From Halomonas huangheensis (GTDB taxonomy: Bacteria > Pseudomonadota > Gammaproteobacteria > Pseudomonadales > Halomonadaceae), in NCBI RefSeq assembly GCF_001431725.1, contig NZ_CP013106.1, positions 124,001 through 188,000 of the forward strand: a DNA stretch of 64,000 nt, written 5' to 3'. Under the pieces are notes generated by a model that saw only the letters and a program-made list of their open reading frames with translations, ran no database searches and was not told the origin of the DNA. Shown piece after piece: positions 34,022 through 43,820 of this stretch (positions are counted from its first letter, which is position 1; each line of letters begins with the position of its first letter). The position numbers and the translations under genes are program-made.

Positions 34022-35620
34022 TCAGGCAGCGGCAGACTCTCCGGAGGCGGCCATGATCTGCTCCTTGGTGACGTTGCTGTCGAATTCGGCGCTGATGCGT
34101 CCGCGGCTCATGACAATCACGCGATGCGCGATGCTCAGGCACTCCCCGACCTCGGAGGTGGTGTAGAGTACGGCGAGCCCCTTGCTGGCACCCTCCGCGA
34201 GCAGTTTGAAGACTTCGGCCTTGGCGCCGATATCGATGCCACGGCTGGGTTCGTCGAGTAGTACGGCCCGGGGTTGAGTGGCCAGCATCTTGCCGATCAC
34301 CACCTTCTGTTGATTGCCCCCGGACAGCGAGTCGATGCCGGCGTGACCGCCGTCGGTCTTGATGTGTACGTTGCCGATGGAGTGATCAATCACCTGTTGT
34401 TCGCGCTGCCGAGAAGTGAACAGCCCGCGGGTGAAGGTGCCGATGCTGGCCAATGACAGGTTCTGGCCTACTGACATCGTCTGCACCAGACCGTCGCGCT
34501 GACGATCCTCGGGCACCAGTACCAGGCCTTGCTCGATGCGTTGAGCGATGGTGGTGCCGACGATCTCTCTGCCCTCGAGCAGGATGCGTCCAGAGCTGAT
34601 GGGCAGACGGCCGGCAATGGCTTCGAGCAGTTCGGTGCGGCCAGCGCCCATCAGGCCGTAGATACAGACGATTTCACCTGCCTTGATGTCCAGTGACAGC
34701 GAGTCGACAGCGATGCGCTCTTGATTGGCTGGGTCAGGGATTACCACCCGGTCCAGTGACAGGGCCACTTCGCCCATCTCATGGCCTTGTGGCGGTGAGC
34801 CGAGATCGAAGCCTTCGCCGACCATATGCCGGACGATCCATTGCAGGTCGATGTCCTTGCGCTCGGCGACCGCCGTCATGCTGCCGTCACGCAGCACCAC
34901 GGCGTGGTCGGTGATCTGCAGCGCCTCTTCGAGATGGTGAGAGATGTAGACGATAGCGACGCCGCGGTTCTTGAGGTCTGCGATGACCCTGAACAGCACC
35001 TCAACCTCCGAGGCGCTCAGTGCTGAGGTTGGTTCGTCCATGATCAGGATGCGTGAGCGGGCCGAGAGCGCGCGGGCGATCTCGACGATCTGCTGTTGGC
35101 CGAGGCGCAGCTCCTCGACAGGCGTCAGCGGGTCGATCGGCTCGTCGAGCTCTTCCATCAAGGCACGGGTCTGGCGCTCTTCCTCGGCATAGTCGATGCC
35201 ACCGGGCCCCGCGATCTCGCGACCCATGAAGATGTTGTCGCGCACACTGAGATTGGGCGCGAGGCTCAATTCCTGATGGATGATCGATATTCCCTGGCGC
35301 TGGGCGTCGGAGGTCGAGGCGAAACTGACTGCTGTGTCGTCGAGCAGAATTTCACCGGATGAAGGCTGAATGACCCCCGACAGGATCTTCATCAGCGTCG
35401 ATTTTCCGGCGCCATTCTCGCCAAACAGTGTGGTGACCTGACCGCAGTGGATATCGAAATTGACGCCCTTGAGGGCATGCACATTACCGAATGATTTGGC
35501 GACATTGCGCGCCGACAGCACGATATCGCCAACAGTATGATGTACGGCTTGAACACCGAGGTCGAAAGTGTCGGGGCCGGTGCTATCGAGAGAGGTGTTG
35601 TTGTTCATGGCCTGCTGCAT
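34022..35620 (-). CDS. Sugar ABC transporter ATPase (RbsA/MglA-like, two domains)
   Basis: 532 residues with two fused nucleotide-binding domains. The first has Walker A GENGAGKST, the signature LRLGQQQIVEIARAL and Walker B ILIMDEPTSALS. The second has the degenerate Walker A GLMGAGRTELLEAI and the signature LSGGNQQKVVIGK, with LLDEPSRGID. This asymmetric pair is typical of the ribose, galactose and xylose importers. An N-terminal 20-residue Asn/Ser/Thr-rich stretch precedes the first domain. Confidence 0.95.
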   Translation of the reverse strand: MQQAMNNNTSLDSTGPDTFDLGVQAVHHTVGDIVLSARNVAKSFGNVHALKGVNFDIHCGQVTTLFGENGAGKSTLMKILSGVIQPSSGEILLDDTAVSFASTSDAQRQGISIIHQELSLAPNLSVRDNIFMGREIAGPGGIDYAEEERQTRALMEELDEPIDPLTPVEELRLGQQQIVEIARALSARSRILIMDEPTSALSASEVEVLFRVIADLKNRGVAIVYISHHLEEALQITDHAVVLRDGSMTAVAERKDIDLQWIVRHMVGEGFDLGSPPQGHEMGEVALSLDRVVIPDPANQERIAVDSLSLDIKAGEIVCIYGLMGAGRTELLEAIAGRLPISSGRILLEGREIVGTTIAQRIEQGLVLVPEDRQRDGLVQTMSVGQNLSLASIGTFTRGLFTSRQREQQVIDHSIGNVHIKTDGGHAGIDSLSGGNQQKVVIGKMLATQPRAVLLDEPSRGIDIGAKAEVFKLLAEGASKGLAVLYTTSEVGECLSIAHRVIVMSRGRISAEFDSNVTKEQIMAASGESAAA

Positions 35621-35639
35621 CCAATTGAAGGGGCGGGCT

Positions 35640-35700
35640 GTATATAAGCGCTCGACGTTGTTTATAAGAACTCAGTGCTGTGTATATACGCTCAAGGTTG
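35640..35700. repeat. Degenerate 20-bp repeats between DUF2291 and ATPase genes
   Basis: Three adjacent variants of GTATATAAGCGCTCGACGTT occur (start positions about 35640, 35660 and 35680), AT-richer than the neighbourhood. They fill most of the 71-base gap inside the operon and could affect message stability. Confidence 0.5.
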
Positions 35701-36351
35701 CTGTACGCTGAAACGAACCGGGGTGACCAGCCAGTTGCTCGGGTTGATCAGCTTGAAGACCCCGGTAACCTCGACCTGCTTGCCGCTCAGGTTGGCGGTA
35801 TCGATATCGGCCAATACCTGCTGTTTCATGGTGTTATTGAGTGCCGCCCCGGCATTCTGATATTCGATCTGGTTGGTGAACTGACCAAACTCGATCTCGC
35901 CGGTGGCATCACGCAGATCGGTGCCATTGATCGCCGGACCGGTCTGCATACGCAGGGTCAGTGTCTCGGGTAGCCCCGGCACCCGGACGTCGTAGATGCC
36001 CGCCTTGCCTTCGCCGACAGTGCCGCTGAAGGTGACCGGCAGTACTGGCCCGATACCGGCTTCCACACCATGACGCTCGATCGCTGCGGTCTTGTCAGCA
36101 TTGAGTGCTGCTGCCAGTTCGCTGGCTTCCACGGCATGTTCGATCACATAGCTCTGGACCGCCGGGAACTGTTCCGCGCCGTACTGCTGAGGCGAGAAAC
36201 CAGCCTGGCGCTGGTCGGCCTCGGAACCGATCTTGATGACTCGGGTGTCGAACACCATGGCGGCGACCAGTACCGCCAGAAAGCCACAGGTGATGATCAG
36301 ACGGCGGCGTGGTCGTGCATGGGACCGGGAAGCACTGACGGTTGTCGTCAT
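35692..36351 (-). CDS. DUF2291 family protein of a sugar ABC operon
   Basis: 219 residues from the ATG at 36351 (an extended frame reaches 36438 but carries no better start). A single membrane anchor at about 18-37 is followed by an extracytoplasmic domain with GEGKAGIYDVRVPGL and VEVTGVFKLINPSNWLVTPVR. DUF2291 proteins are repeatedly found with RbsABC-type importers and appear to be periplasmic lipoprotein-like accessories. Their function is not established. First gene of the operon. Confidence 0.8.
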   Translation of the reverse strand: MTTTVSASRSHARPRRRLIITCGFLAVLVAAMVFDTRVIKIGSEADQRQAGFSPQQYGAEQFPAVQSYVIEHAVEASELAAALNADKTAAIERHGVEAGIGPVLPVTFSGTVGEGKAGIYDVRVPGLPETLTLRMQTGPAINGTDLRDATGEIEFGQFTNQIEYQNAGAALNNTMKQQVLADIDTANLSGKQVEVTGVFKLINPSNWLVTPVRFSVQQP

Positions 36352-36780
36352 CTTGCGAAGCCTCTTGTTATTGATGGTGCCTGGCGTGAGTGGTCTCTGA
36401 TGCCCCTGATGGAGGCCTTCATGACCTTTTTCAAACAATTTTTCACGTCACGCAAAAATGTTCAGATGTGCTCCAGTGTAGCTTTCTCATGGCTGATGTC
36501 ATGTGGTTGAGCGTTAGACTTTAGGCGAGGTGAGGTGAGGGCACAGTCGAGAGCTGGCAACGCGAGAGCACTATCGAGTCGTGTGACACTGAGCTGGAGA
36601 TGAGTAGTGATGGAAGGACGTGGTGAAAGAAGGTGACTGCGATGTAGCGACTGGAGGAGCGTCCAGCAGGAGATGGCAGTCTGGGGAGAGGGCCGGTGAG
36701 CACCGGCCGTTGGTATTCGGGGGCTGGAGTGTGCTGGGGTAGCTGGAGTGCTCTGGGGTAGCTGGAGTGCTCTGGGGTAG
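36352..36780. other. Gap between DUF2291 operon and lipoprotein gene
   Basis: 429 bases without a supportable gene. The DUF2291 promoter must lie at its left side. The right end (36723-36787) carries the tandem repeat listed separately. A GAGGTGAGGTGAGG stretch is near 36525-36538. Confidence 0.65.
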
Positions 36781-36787
36781 CTAGAGT
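36723..36787. repeat. 19-bp tandem repeat
   Basis: Units of AGCTGGAGTGCTCTGGGGT at 36741-36759 and 36760-36778 are identical. A variant copy precedes them (36723-36740) and a truncated one (AGCTAGAGTGC) runs into the end of the lipoprotein gene. The AGCT core is shared with the other short repeats in this window. Confidence 0.9.
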
Positions 36788-37326
36788 GCGTCGGCGTCAA
36801 AGGCGCCATTGATCACCGTTGACCATTGCGCTGCACCATCGCCAGGGCGGCGCAGGCGTAACTCAAGACGGTAGGGCAATAGTTCGCGGTCGGACAATCG
36901 CAGGCGTGGCCCATCCGCGATCAGGCGGCTATCGATCAGCCACTGACCCGAATGCTCGGAGGGGGTGTCGCCGGGCTGCCAATCGAGCACCTGGGGGCCG
37001 TCCTCGGTGCCCAGCAGACCTCGGGTCAGGCTTTCCTGCAGTTGCGGTTGGTCAATGGTAAAGCTGCCATCGACGGAAGGCGGCGAAAGCAGCAGTACCT
37101 GATCACGCAGTGATGTAGCTTCGAGAGGGGGGGATTTGATCACCTCTTCGGCAGCACTCTGACCAAGAGCCAGTAGGGCCTGACGTACAGTCTGTGGCTG
37201 CTCGGGACCTATAGCACAGCCCGTTATGGCCAATATCATCAGCAAAGTTGCGGCACGCACCAGCGGCCAGCGGCCTGACCATCTCGATCTGGTATCTAGC
37301 GTTGCGATGCTCGGGAATGGGAGCAT
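36781..37326 (-). CDS. Putative lipoprotein
   Basis: 181 residues. A charged N-terminus of about 22 residues, a hydrophobic stretch (AATLLMILAI) and a lipobox LAITGCA predict cleavage before Cys37. The rest is soluble, with a hydrophobic core at PYRLELRLRRPG. I recognise no family with confidence; its general layout recalls LpoB/FlgO-type outer-membrane lipoproteins. The start overlaps the end of the upstream hydrolase gene by 31 bases, so the two are probably cotranscribed. The 3' end touches the tandem repeat. Confidence 0.65.
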   Translation of the reverse strand: MLPFPSIATLDTRSRWSGRWPLVRAATLLMILAITGCAIGPEQPQTVRQALLALGQSAAEEVIKSPPLEATSLRDQVLLLSPPSVDGSFTIDQPQLQESLTRGLLGTEDGPQVLDWQPGDTPSEHSGQWLIDSRLIADGPRLRLSDRELLPYRLELRLRRPGDGAAQWSTVINGAFDADAL

Positions 37327-38309
37327 ATTGGTTGTGACCTCGCGTCCACTGCGGCGGTAACCAGTAGCGGGTTGATGAACTGCCGGATCTGTTCGAACAG
37401 TTCACGGCGTATTGGCTCGATTTCATTGACCAGATGATGCCGTGCTTCGGAGTGCCGGTGAATAGTGGCGCGGGGAAATTTTCCTTCAAGCACAGCCAGA
37501 TTCCAGGGACCATCCACGGTCAGGTCTTCATCGCCCTGCAGAATCAGGGTAGGCAATAAGCTGGGTGGCAGCTCCATCAATTGTGGCATCCAGCGGCGCA
37601 TGGCGGTGACCCAGCCGGTCGGTAAGCGTAGAGGCTGAAGTGGATCCCGCTCGCGCAGGAAGGTGGTGAAGTCAGCATCGTTGGAATTGGGGCGGAAGCG
37701 GCGCGGCACACTGGAGACAAAGGGGCCGACGATACTATGAACCCAGGCCGAACGAGCCCAGTTCCAGGGACGAACCAACGGAGCAAGCAGTACCAATCCG
37801 CACCAGTGGCCGTCATCGGCGTGGCTCAAGGCATCGGTGGCCAGAATCGAGGCCCCGGTGCTCTGACCAACTCCCAGCCAGGGGCCTTTGGCGAGACCGT
37901 CATCACAGAGCCGCTGCTGCAACTGGCGCAGGCATTGGCCGTACTCGGCAAAGTCTTTGATATCGGCACGCTCACCGCTGGATAAGCCGTGTCCGGGCAG
38001 ATCCCACATGACAACCTGCAGGTTCTCCTCGAGCAATAGTTCCAGCAGGTGCCGATAGAGTCCCATGTGGTCGTAGTAGCCATGAACTATGATGGCTGTA
38101 CCACGTGGTTGTGGGGGGCTCCATACCTGCGCCCACAGCCGATAAGGCTCCACCTCGATATTTCCGACGTGCAGGGTTGTCTTGTCCTTCAGCAATACCC
38201 TGAGGCGATAGTGATCGAGATAGCCGGCCAGCGGAGTGCGGTCGCTGAGCTCTTCGAGCTGAACCAGCGTCATCCCTTCCATCGCCTCAAGGGGAGTGAA
38301 ATCTGTCAT
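37296..38309 (-). CDS. Alpha/beta hydrolase (serine aminopeptidase S33/monoacylglycerol lipase type)
   Basis: 337 residues from the ATG at 38309, preceded by GGTGGAG; the frame extends 25 codons further without support. The oxyanion region is IIVHGYYDH (73-81), the nucleophile elbow GQSTGA with Ser150, the acid in QGDEDLTVD and His in ARHHLVNE. No signal peptide is seen, so it is cytoplasmic. It probably hydrolyses a lipid ester. Substrate not predictable. Confidence 0.82.
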   Translation of the reverse strand: MTDFTPLEAMEGMTLVQLEELSDRTPLAGYLDHYRLRVLLKDKTTLHVGNIEVEPYRLWAQVWSPPQPRGTAIIVHGYYDHMGLYRHLLELLLEENLQVVMWDLPGHGLSSGERADIKDFAEYGQCLRQLQQRLCDDGLAKGPWLGVGQSTGASILATDALSHADDGHWCGLVLLAPLVRPWNWARSAWVHSIVGPFVSSVPRRFRPNSNDADFTTFLRERDPLQPLRLPTGWVTAMRRWMPQLMELPPSLLPTLILQGDEDLTVDGPWNLAVLEGKFPRATIHRHSEARHHLVNEIEPIRRELFEQIRQFINPLLVTAAVDARSQPICSHSRASQR

Positions 38310-38537
38310 CGCGCTCTCCACCTTGAGTGCCCATGCTAGCGGCACTAAGGATTTGGCACCACTGTTTCGTAATGGTTCGGTCACTAATCATTTGGTCTAG
38401 CTCATTAAGATTGTCGACATTCTCGGGTTTACATATGGAATTGTTTTCCACAAAATTGATCGTGAGCAGTCAAACTTCCCCAGTCCGGCCTGCTGATGCC
38501 AAGGGGGGCACGGTTGGCCACACGAGGAGTCTCACCC

Positions 38538-40730
38538 ATGACGCAACGTATTACCCGCCATCGCCTACAAGTGGCCGCAGAGCTGGACAAGTTCATCAAC
38601 GAACAGGCTCTGCCTGGTACTGGGGTCGATGCAGACGCCTTCTGGAAGGGTGTCGACGAGATCTTTCATGAACTGGCACCCGTCAATCGTGAACTGCTGG
38701 CAACCCGTGATGCTCTGCAGCTGAAGCTGGATGCCTGGCACAGCGAACATCCGGGGCCGGTGCAGGACATGGCCGCCTATCAAGCTTTCCTCAAGGAAAT
38801 TGGTTACCTGGTGGACCCGCCGGCCAGTGTTGAGGTCACGACACAGAACGTCGATCGCGAGATCGCGGCACAGGCCGGCCCGCAGTTGGTGGTACCGGTC
38901 AACAACCCGCGTTACGCGCTGAACGCTGCCAACGCTCGTTGGGGCAGTCTCTACGACGCACTCTACGGCACAGATGTCATCTCCGAAGAAGATGGCTGCG
39001 AGAAGGGTTCCAGCTTCAACCCGAAGCGTGGCGAGAAGGTCATCGCTTACGCGCGCAATGTGCTCGATCAGGCAGTGCCGCTGGCCACCGGTTCGCATCG
39101 CGAAGCCGTCAAATACGTGTTGCGCGATGGCCGTCTTGTGGTTTCGCTGGAAGGTGGCCGCGAGACCGGCCTCAAGGAGCCGGGCAAGTTGGTTGGCTAT
39201 CACGGCGAAGCCTCGGCACCGAGCTCGATCCTGATGTCGCACAACGGCTTGCATCTGGACCTGCAGATTGATGCCAGCCATCCGATCGGCAAGACCGACC
39301 CGGCTGGCGTCAAGGACCTGGTGGTCGAAGCCGCGCTTACTTCGATCATGGACTGCGAGGATTCTGTTGCCGCAGTGGATGCCGAGGACAAGGTCGGTGT
39401 CTATTCCTGTTGGCTGGGCCTGATGAAAGGCGACCTGAGCAGCGACGTGAGCAAGGGGGGCAAGACCTTCACCCGTCGCCTCAACGATGATCAGCGCTGG
39501 ACCGCGCCGGATGGTGGTGAAGTGACCCAGCCGGGACGCTCGCTGCTGTTCGTGCGTAACGTCGGCCACCTGATGACCACTCCGGCGGTGCTGGATGCCG
39601 ATGGCAATGAGCTTCCCGAGGGTATCCTCGATGGCATCGTGACGTCGCTGGTTGCCATGCATGACCTGAAAAAAGGTGCTGATCAGCCGCGTAACTCGCG
39701 TACCGGCTCTGTATATATCGTCAAACCGAAGATGCATGGCCCGGAAGAGGTGGCATTCGCCAACACCCTGTTCGGGCGTATCGAAGACCTGCTGGGCCTC
39801 GAGCGTGACACCCTGAAAATGGGCATCATGGATGAGGAGCGCCGTACTTCGGTCAACCTCAAGGCCTGCATCAATGAAGCGACTTCTCGTGTGGTGTTCA
39901 TCAACACCGGCTTCCTCGACCGCACCGGTGACGAGATGCATACCGTCATGCAGGCGGGTGCGATGATCCGCAAGGGCGATATGAAGGGCTCCGCCTGGAT
40001 TCAGTCCTATGAGAGCAGCAATGTGCTGGTCGGTCTGGCCTGCGGCCTGCGTGGTCGTGCGCAGATTGGTAAGGGCATGTGGGCGATGCCGGACCTGATG
40101 GCTGAGATGATCAAGCAGAAGATCGGCCATCCCAAGGCTGGTGCCAACACGGCGTGGGTACCCTCTCCTACCGCTGCGGCGTTGCATGCTCTGCACTACC
40201 ATCAGATAGATGTTGCGGCAGTCCAGCGTGAGCTGGAGGACCAGGACGAGAGTGCTCTGCGAGGAGAGTTGCTCAAGGGACTGCTGACAGTCCCGGTGGC
40301 CGAGTCCATCAACTGGAGTGCAGACGAGCTTCAGCAGGAGTTGGACAACAACTGCCAGGGCATCCTCGGTTATGTCGTACGCTGGGTTGAACAGGGTATC
40401 GGTTGTTCCAAGGTGCCGGATATCCACGATGTTGGACTGATGGAAGATCGTGCCACGTTGCGTATCTCCAGCCAGCACATTGCCAACTGGCTGCATCACG
40501 GCGTCGTCGATGAAGCCCGCGTACGTGAGACGCTGGAGCGCATGGCGAAGGTGGTGGATGGTCAGAACGAAGGCGATCCCAGCTATACACCGATGAGTGC
40601 AGACCTGGCGGGTTCGAGTGCCTTCCAGGCCGCCAGCGACCTGATCTTCAAGGGACGCGAGCAGCCGGCGGGTTACACCGAGCCGCTGCTGCACCACTGG
40701 CGCCAGGTACACAAGGCAAGAACTGCCTGA
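38538..40730 (+). CDS. glcB: Malate synthase G
   Basis: 730 residues from the ATG following GAGGAG (an upstream in-frame start at 38496 is weaker). The single-chain G isoform condenses glyoxylate with acetyl-CoA to malate in the cytoplasm. Seen: [73 protein letters not shown] and [10 protein letters not shown], all G-type hallmarks. It serves growth on C2 compounds and could also use glyoxylate from malyl-CoA cleavage. A strong terminator follows. Confidence 0.97.
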   Translation: MTQRITRHRLQVAAELDKFINEQALPGTGVDADAFWKGVDEIFHELAPVNRELLATRDALQLKLDAWHSEHPGPVQDMAAYQAFLKEIGYLVDPPASVEVTTQNVDREIAAQAGPQLVVPVNNPRYALNAANARWGSLYDALYGTDVISEEDGCEKGSSFNPKRGEKVIAYARNVLDQAVPLATGSHREAVKYVLRDGRLVVSLEGGRETGLKEPGKLVGYHGEASAPSSILMSHNGLHLDLQIDASHPIGKTDPAGVKDLVVEAALTSIMDCEDSVAAVDAEDKVGVYSCWLGLMKGDLSSDVSKGGKTFTRRLNDDQRWTAPDGGEVTQPGRSLLFVRNVGHLMTTPAVLDADGNELPEGILDGIVTSLVAMHDLKKGADQPRNSRTGSVYIVKPKMHGPEEVAFANTLFGRIEDLLGLERDTLKMGIMDEERRTSVNLKACINEATSRVVFINTGFLDRTGDEMHTVMQAGAMIRKGDMKGSAWIQSYESSNVLVGLACGLRGRAQIGKGMWAMPDLMAEMIKQKIGHPKAGANTAWVPSPTAAALHALHYHQIDVAAVQRELEDQDESALRGELLKGLLTVPVAESINWSADELQQELDNNCQGILGYVVRWVEQGIGCSKVPDIHDVGLMEDRATLRISSQHIANWLHHGVVDEARVRETLERMAKVVDGQNEGDPSYTPMSADLAGSSAFQAASDLIFKGREQPAGYTEPLLHHWRQVHKARTA

Positions 40731-40772
40731 ACCACGCTTGTTCGTCGGAAACGAACGTCGTGAGCTCGAAAC

Positions 40773-40810
40773 GCCCCCTCGGCCATCGGCCGAGGGGGCG
40801 TTGTTGTGTT
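40773..40810 (+). terminator. Intrinsic terminator of glcB
   Basis: A 12-bp perfect stem GCCCCCTCGGCC / GGCCGAGGGGGC with a three-base loop, followed by GTTGTTGTGTT. It lies 43 bases after the glcB stop codon. Confidence 0.9.
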
Positions 40811-40882
40811 CATTGTCCGGTACCTTCGCTATTCTCGACCATCATTCCCATCCACCTGGCACCATATCGCAGAGAGAGCCTT

Positions 40883-41296
40883 ATGACTGTAATGACCCCC
40901 GCCGCTATCGAGGATTTTCTCGATGAGGTCTTTCCGCACCGTGCCGGTACCATCGAAGGGGTGGGAGAGATGCGCGCGACCATGAGCCTTGCCGTAGAGG
41001 ATGAGCATCTGCGTCCGGGGGCCTGTGTGTCGGGGCCGACCATGATGGGGTTGGCGGATGTGTGTCTGTATGTGGCGATTCTCGCCCAGGTGGGGCCTGA
41101 GGCGATGGCCGTCACCACCGATCTCAACTGCCACTTTCTGCGACGCGCACGTGGTGACCGGGACCTGATCGCCAACGCGCGAATCATCAAGTTGGGACGG
41201 CGCATGGTGGTAGGCGAGGTGCAGCTGTTTTCCGATGGCGATGAAGCGCCGGTGGCGCACGTTACGGCGACCTATGTGATCCCTGACAGCGACTGA
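40883..41296 (+). CDS. PaaI-type hotdog thioesterase
   Basis: 137 residues from the Met that precedes TVMTPAAIEDFLDEVF, with AGAGAG upstream. A longer frame begins inside the glcB terminator and is rejected. Hotdog features: LRPGACVSGPTMMGLADVCLYVA forms the central helix (Asn/Asp-Gly position relaxed), and DLNCHFLRRARGD the following strand. Such enzymes hydrolyse acyl- or phenylacetyl-CoA esters. Substrate unknown. Confidence 0.8.
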   Translation: MTVMTPAAIEDFLDEVFPHRAGTIEGVGEMRATMSLAVEDEHLRPGACVSGPTMMGLADVCLYVAILAQVGPEAMAVTTDLNCHFLRRARGDRDLIANARIIKLGRRMVVGEVQLFSDGDEAPVAHVTATYVIPDSD

Positions 41297-41312
41297 ACCG
41301 CAACAGCAGTGT

Positions 41313-41702
41313 TCAACGCTGGCGGAAGATACCCCAGGCGAGGCGTAACCAGCCGGCGATCAGGATGGCGCCACCAATCGGTGTAACAATGCCGAAGGCA
41401 CCGAGGCTGGTATTTGCCAACGCCGCCAGTGCCAACAGGTAGAGAGAACCACTGAACAACAGGGTGCCGAAGCACCATAGCATCAGCGTCTGATGTTGAA
41501 AGGGCCTGGCATGTTGTGCTCGCCAGGCGAGCAATGCCATGGCGGCGAAGGTGTGCCAGGCCTGATAGCGTACCCCGGTGATAAAGGCGTTCTCGAAGCG
41601 TGGCTCGAGCAGACCCTTCAGCGCATGGGCGGCAAGAGCCCCCAGAATGACTACCAGCGCGCCGGACAGCGCCATCGTCAGCCACCAGCGGCGATCCTGC
41701 AT
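41313..41702 (-). CDS. DUF423 family small membrane protein (YgdD-like)
   Basis: 129 residues with four membrane helices. The family pattern is seen: an N-terminal [17 protein letters not shown], then [13 protein letters not shown] and a C-terminal [19 protein letters not shown]423 proteins sit in the inner membrane and have no established function. Convergent with the thioesterase gene, 16 bases apart. Confidence 0.85.
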   Translation of the reverse strand: MQDRRWWLTMALSGALVVILGALAAHALKGLLEPRFENAFITGVRYQAWHTFAAMALLAWRAQHARPFQHQTLMLWCFGTLLFSGSLYLLALAALANTSLGAFGIVTPIGGAILIAGWLRLAWGIFRQR

Positions 41703-41807
41703 GCATCTAACCTCACTGTGAGTGTGGAAAACGCTCCCAACCGTACCCTGTGCGCTGCCAAACCGCTACAATGGAACTCCGCGAAATTCACGATCAACGA
41801 GGTGGTC

Positions 41808-42008
41808 ATGCAGATACAGCTCAATGGTGAGTCCCATGCAATTGATCGTGAGCAGAGTGTCGCCGAGCTGGTCGAGTCTCTGGGGCTCGGCGGGCGAAGA
41901 ATTGCTGTGGAACTCAACGAGGATATTGTGCCTCGCAGTCTGCATGCCGATACCCTGCTCAGCGATGGCGACAGCGTCGAGATCGTTCATGCCATTGGTG
42001 GTGGCTAA
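41808..42008 (+). CDS. thiS: Sulfur carrier protein ThiS
   Basis: 66 residues with a ubiquitin-like fold and the C-terminal Gly-Gly (HAIGGG) that is thiocarboxylated and donates sulfur to thiazole synthesis. GAGGTGG precedes the ATG by three to four bases. ThiG follows 139 bases downstream on the same strand. No TPP riboswitch motif is seen in the 105 bases upstream. Confidence 0.95.
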   Translation: MQIQLNGESHAIDREQSVAELVESLGLGGRRIAVELNEDIVPRSLHADTLLSDGDSVEIVHAIGGG

Positions 42009-42147
42009 GCCCCGACATTGTTGAGAAACAACATTGTCTTGAGCGCCATCGACAGACGACGACAAGCGGCTCATCTCCTTTGCGACCGTTTCACTTGAGC
42101 CCGTTTCATATGTGACAAGCCAGATTTTCGACAAGCCAGGACAGCCC

Positions 42148-42945
42148 ATGACCGATATCTTCCAGGATAGTCCCTTGCGCGTTGCAGGGCATTCGTTCAA
42201 TTCCCGTCTGCTGGTTGGTACCGGCAAGTATCGTGACTTCGATGAAACCGGGGAGGCGATCGCTGCCAGCGGTACCGAAGTCGTGACCTTTGCCGTGCGC
42301 CGCACCAACCTCGGTCAGGATGCCGGTGCGCCCAATCTACTGGATGTGGTCCCTCCCGATCGTTACACCCTGTTGCCGAATACGGCTGGGTGCTACAACG
42401 CGAAGGATGCCGTGCGCACCTGTCGTCTGGCTCGTGAGCTGCTGGATGGTCACAAGTTAGTCAAACTGGAAGTGCTGGGTGATGACAATACGCTCTATCC
42501 CAATGTGGTCGAGACGCTCAAGGCGGCCGAGACCCTGGTAGCGGATGGTTTCGATGTCATGGTCTATACCAGCGATGACCCCATCGTGGCGCGAGAGCTG
42601 GAAGCCATTGGCTGCTGCGCAGTGATGCCGTTGGGTTCGTTGATCGGCTCAGGGCTGGGTATCCAGAACCCCTGGAACGTGAAACTGATTATCGAACAGG
42701 CCCGGGTGCCGGTATTGGTCGACGCTGGCATTGGTACGGCCTCCGAAGCGGCTCTGGCCATGGAACTTGGCTGTGATGGTGTGCTGATGAACTCGGCCAT
42801 CGCCCATGCTCGTGAGCCGGTACTGATGGCACAGGCCATGAAGTGTGCCGTTGAAGCTGGGCGCCAGGCTTTTCTGGCCGGACGCATGCCTCGACGCGAG
42901 CGTGCCGAGGCATCATCGCCTTCCGCTGGACGCATCAACGCCTGA
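42148..42945 (+). CDS. thiG: Thiazole synthase ThiG
   Basis: 265 residues from the Met before TDIFQDSPL (a start 12 codons earlier is possible). TIM-barrel enzyme with Schiff-base Lys106 in LVKLEVLGD; also [33 protein letters not shown] and [21 protein letters not shown], which I split at family blocks. It forms the thiazole phosphate of thiamine with ThiS thiocarboxylate, deoxyxylulose phosphate and dehydroglycine. Confidence 0.97.
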   Translation: MTDIFQDSPLRVAGHSFNSRLLVGTGKYRDFDETGEAIAASGTEVVTFAVRRTNLGQDAGAPNLLDVVPPDRYTLLPNTAGCYNAKDAVRTCRLARELLDGHKLVKLEVLGDDNTLYPNVVETLKAAETLVADGFDVMVYTSDDPIVARELEAIGCCAVMPLGSLIGSGLGIQNPWNVKLIIEQARVPVLVDAGIGTASEAALAMELGCDGVLMNSAIAHAREPVLMAQAMKCAVEAGRQAFLAGRMPRRERAEASSPSAGRINA

Positions 42946-43061
42946 TACATGCCAAACATGATGGCCCTGCACCGAGCCGGTGCTTCATGGACACCTGGAG
43001 CTGGTTCTTCATGGATATCCACAGCCAGTTCTTCATCATCATTCAGAGATAGTATTGCCGC

Positions 43062-43820
43062 ATGACGGAACCCCAACAGCAGGACGACCCTTCCAACGAC
43101 TCGCGGGCGACTGGCCCGGAGTCTTCCGACGCGCCTCTTCATCGGCGTGGCATCAAAAGCTATGTCCTGCGCGCTGGGCGTATGACCGTGGCGCAGACTC
43201 GCGGCCTCGAGGAAGTCTGGCCGCGCCTGGGGCTGACTCTTGCCGATGGCCGCCAGGACCTGGATGCGTTGTTCGGGCGTTCGGCACCACGTGTCGTCGA
43301 GATTGGCTTCGGCATGGGCGCATCGTTGGTCGAGCAGGCCGAAACTCACCCGGATACTGACTTCATTGGTATCGAGGTACATGCGCCGGGCGTCGGCAAA
43401 CTACTGGACGAGGTCGACAAGCGTGGCCTGAGCAATATTCGTGTCTACCGTGAGGACGCGCTGGCGGTACTGGAGCAATGTTTGCCACCGGCCAGTCTCA
43501 CCACCTTGCAGCTGTTCTTTCCCGACCCCTGGCCGAAGAAGAAACACCACAAGCGACGTATTGTTCAGCCGGCGTTTGTTGAACTGGTGCGTACTCGTCT
43601 CATGGAAGGCGGCAGTTTGCATATGGCCACCGACTGGGAGGCATATGCCGAGTGGATGGCCGAGGTCATGGACGCTGCGCCAGGCTACATCAATGCCGCG
43701 GCGGCCGAGACTGCACCCTACGTCCCACGCCCGGACTTTCGTCCGTTGACCAAGTTTGAGGCTCGGGGCGAGCGGCTTGGTCATGGTGTCTGGGACCTGA
43801 TCTACCGCCGTGCCGATTGA
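43062..43820 (+). CDS. trmB: tRNA (guanine-N7-)-methyltransferase TrmB
   Basis: 252 residues. SAM-binding loop [13 protein letters not shown] (78-90), [13 protein letters not shown], and the tRNA-binding [14 protein letters not shown] block. It makes m7G46 in tRNA variable loops. The N-terminal 28 residues are a polar halophile-type extension. The 3' end overlaps the converging transporter gene by 131 bases, which is unusual and caused by a tail extension of that gene. Confidence 0.96.
   Translation: MTEPQQQDDPSNDSRATGPESSDAPLHRRGIKSYVLRAGRMTVAQTRGLEEVWPRLGLTLADGRQDLDALFGRSAPRVVEIGFGMGASLVEQAETHPDTDFIGIEVHAPGVGKLLDEVDKRGLSNIRVYREDALAVLEQCLPPASLTTLQLFFPDPWPKKKHHKRRIVQPAFVELVRTRLMEGGSLHMATDWEAYAEWMAEVMDAAPGYINAAAAETAPYVPRPDFRPLTKFEARGERLGHGVWDLIYRRAD

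Noticed and set aside
38565..40712. 715-codon open frame antisense to malate synthase G
   Set aside because: It mirrors glcB codon by codon in high-GC DNA, has no ribosome-binding site or family resemblance, and glcB is certain.
41703..41807. TPP riboswitch before thiS
   Set aside because: The conserved CUGAGA and ACCUGA elements are not present and the leader is too short.
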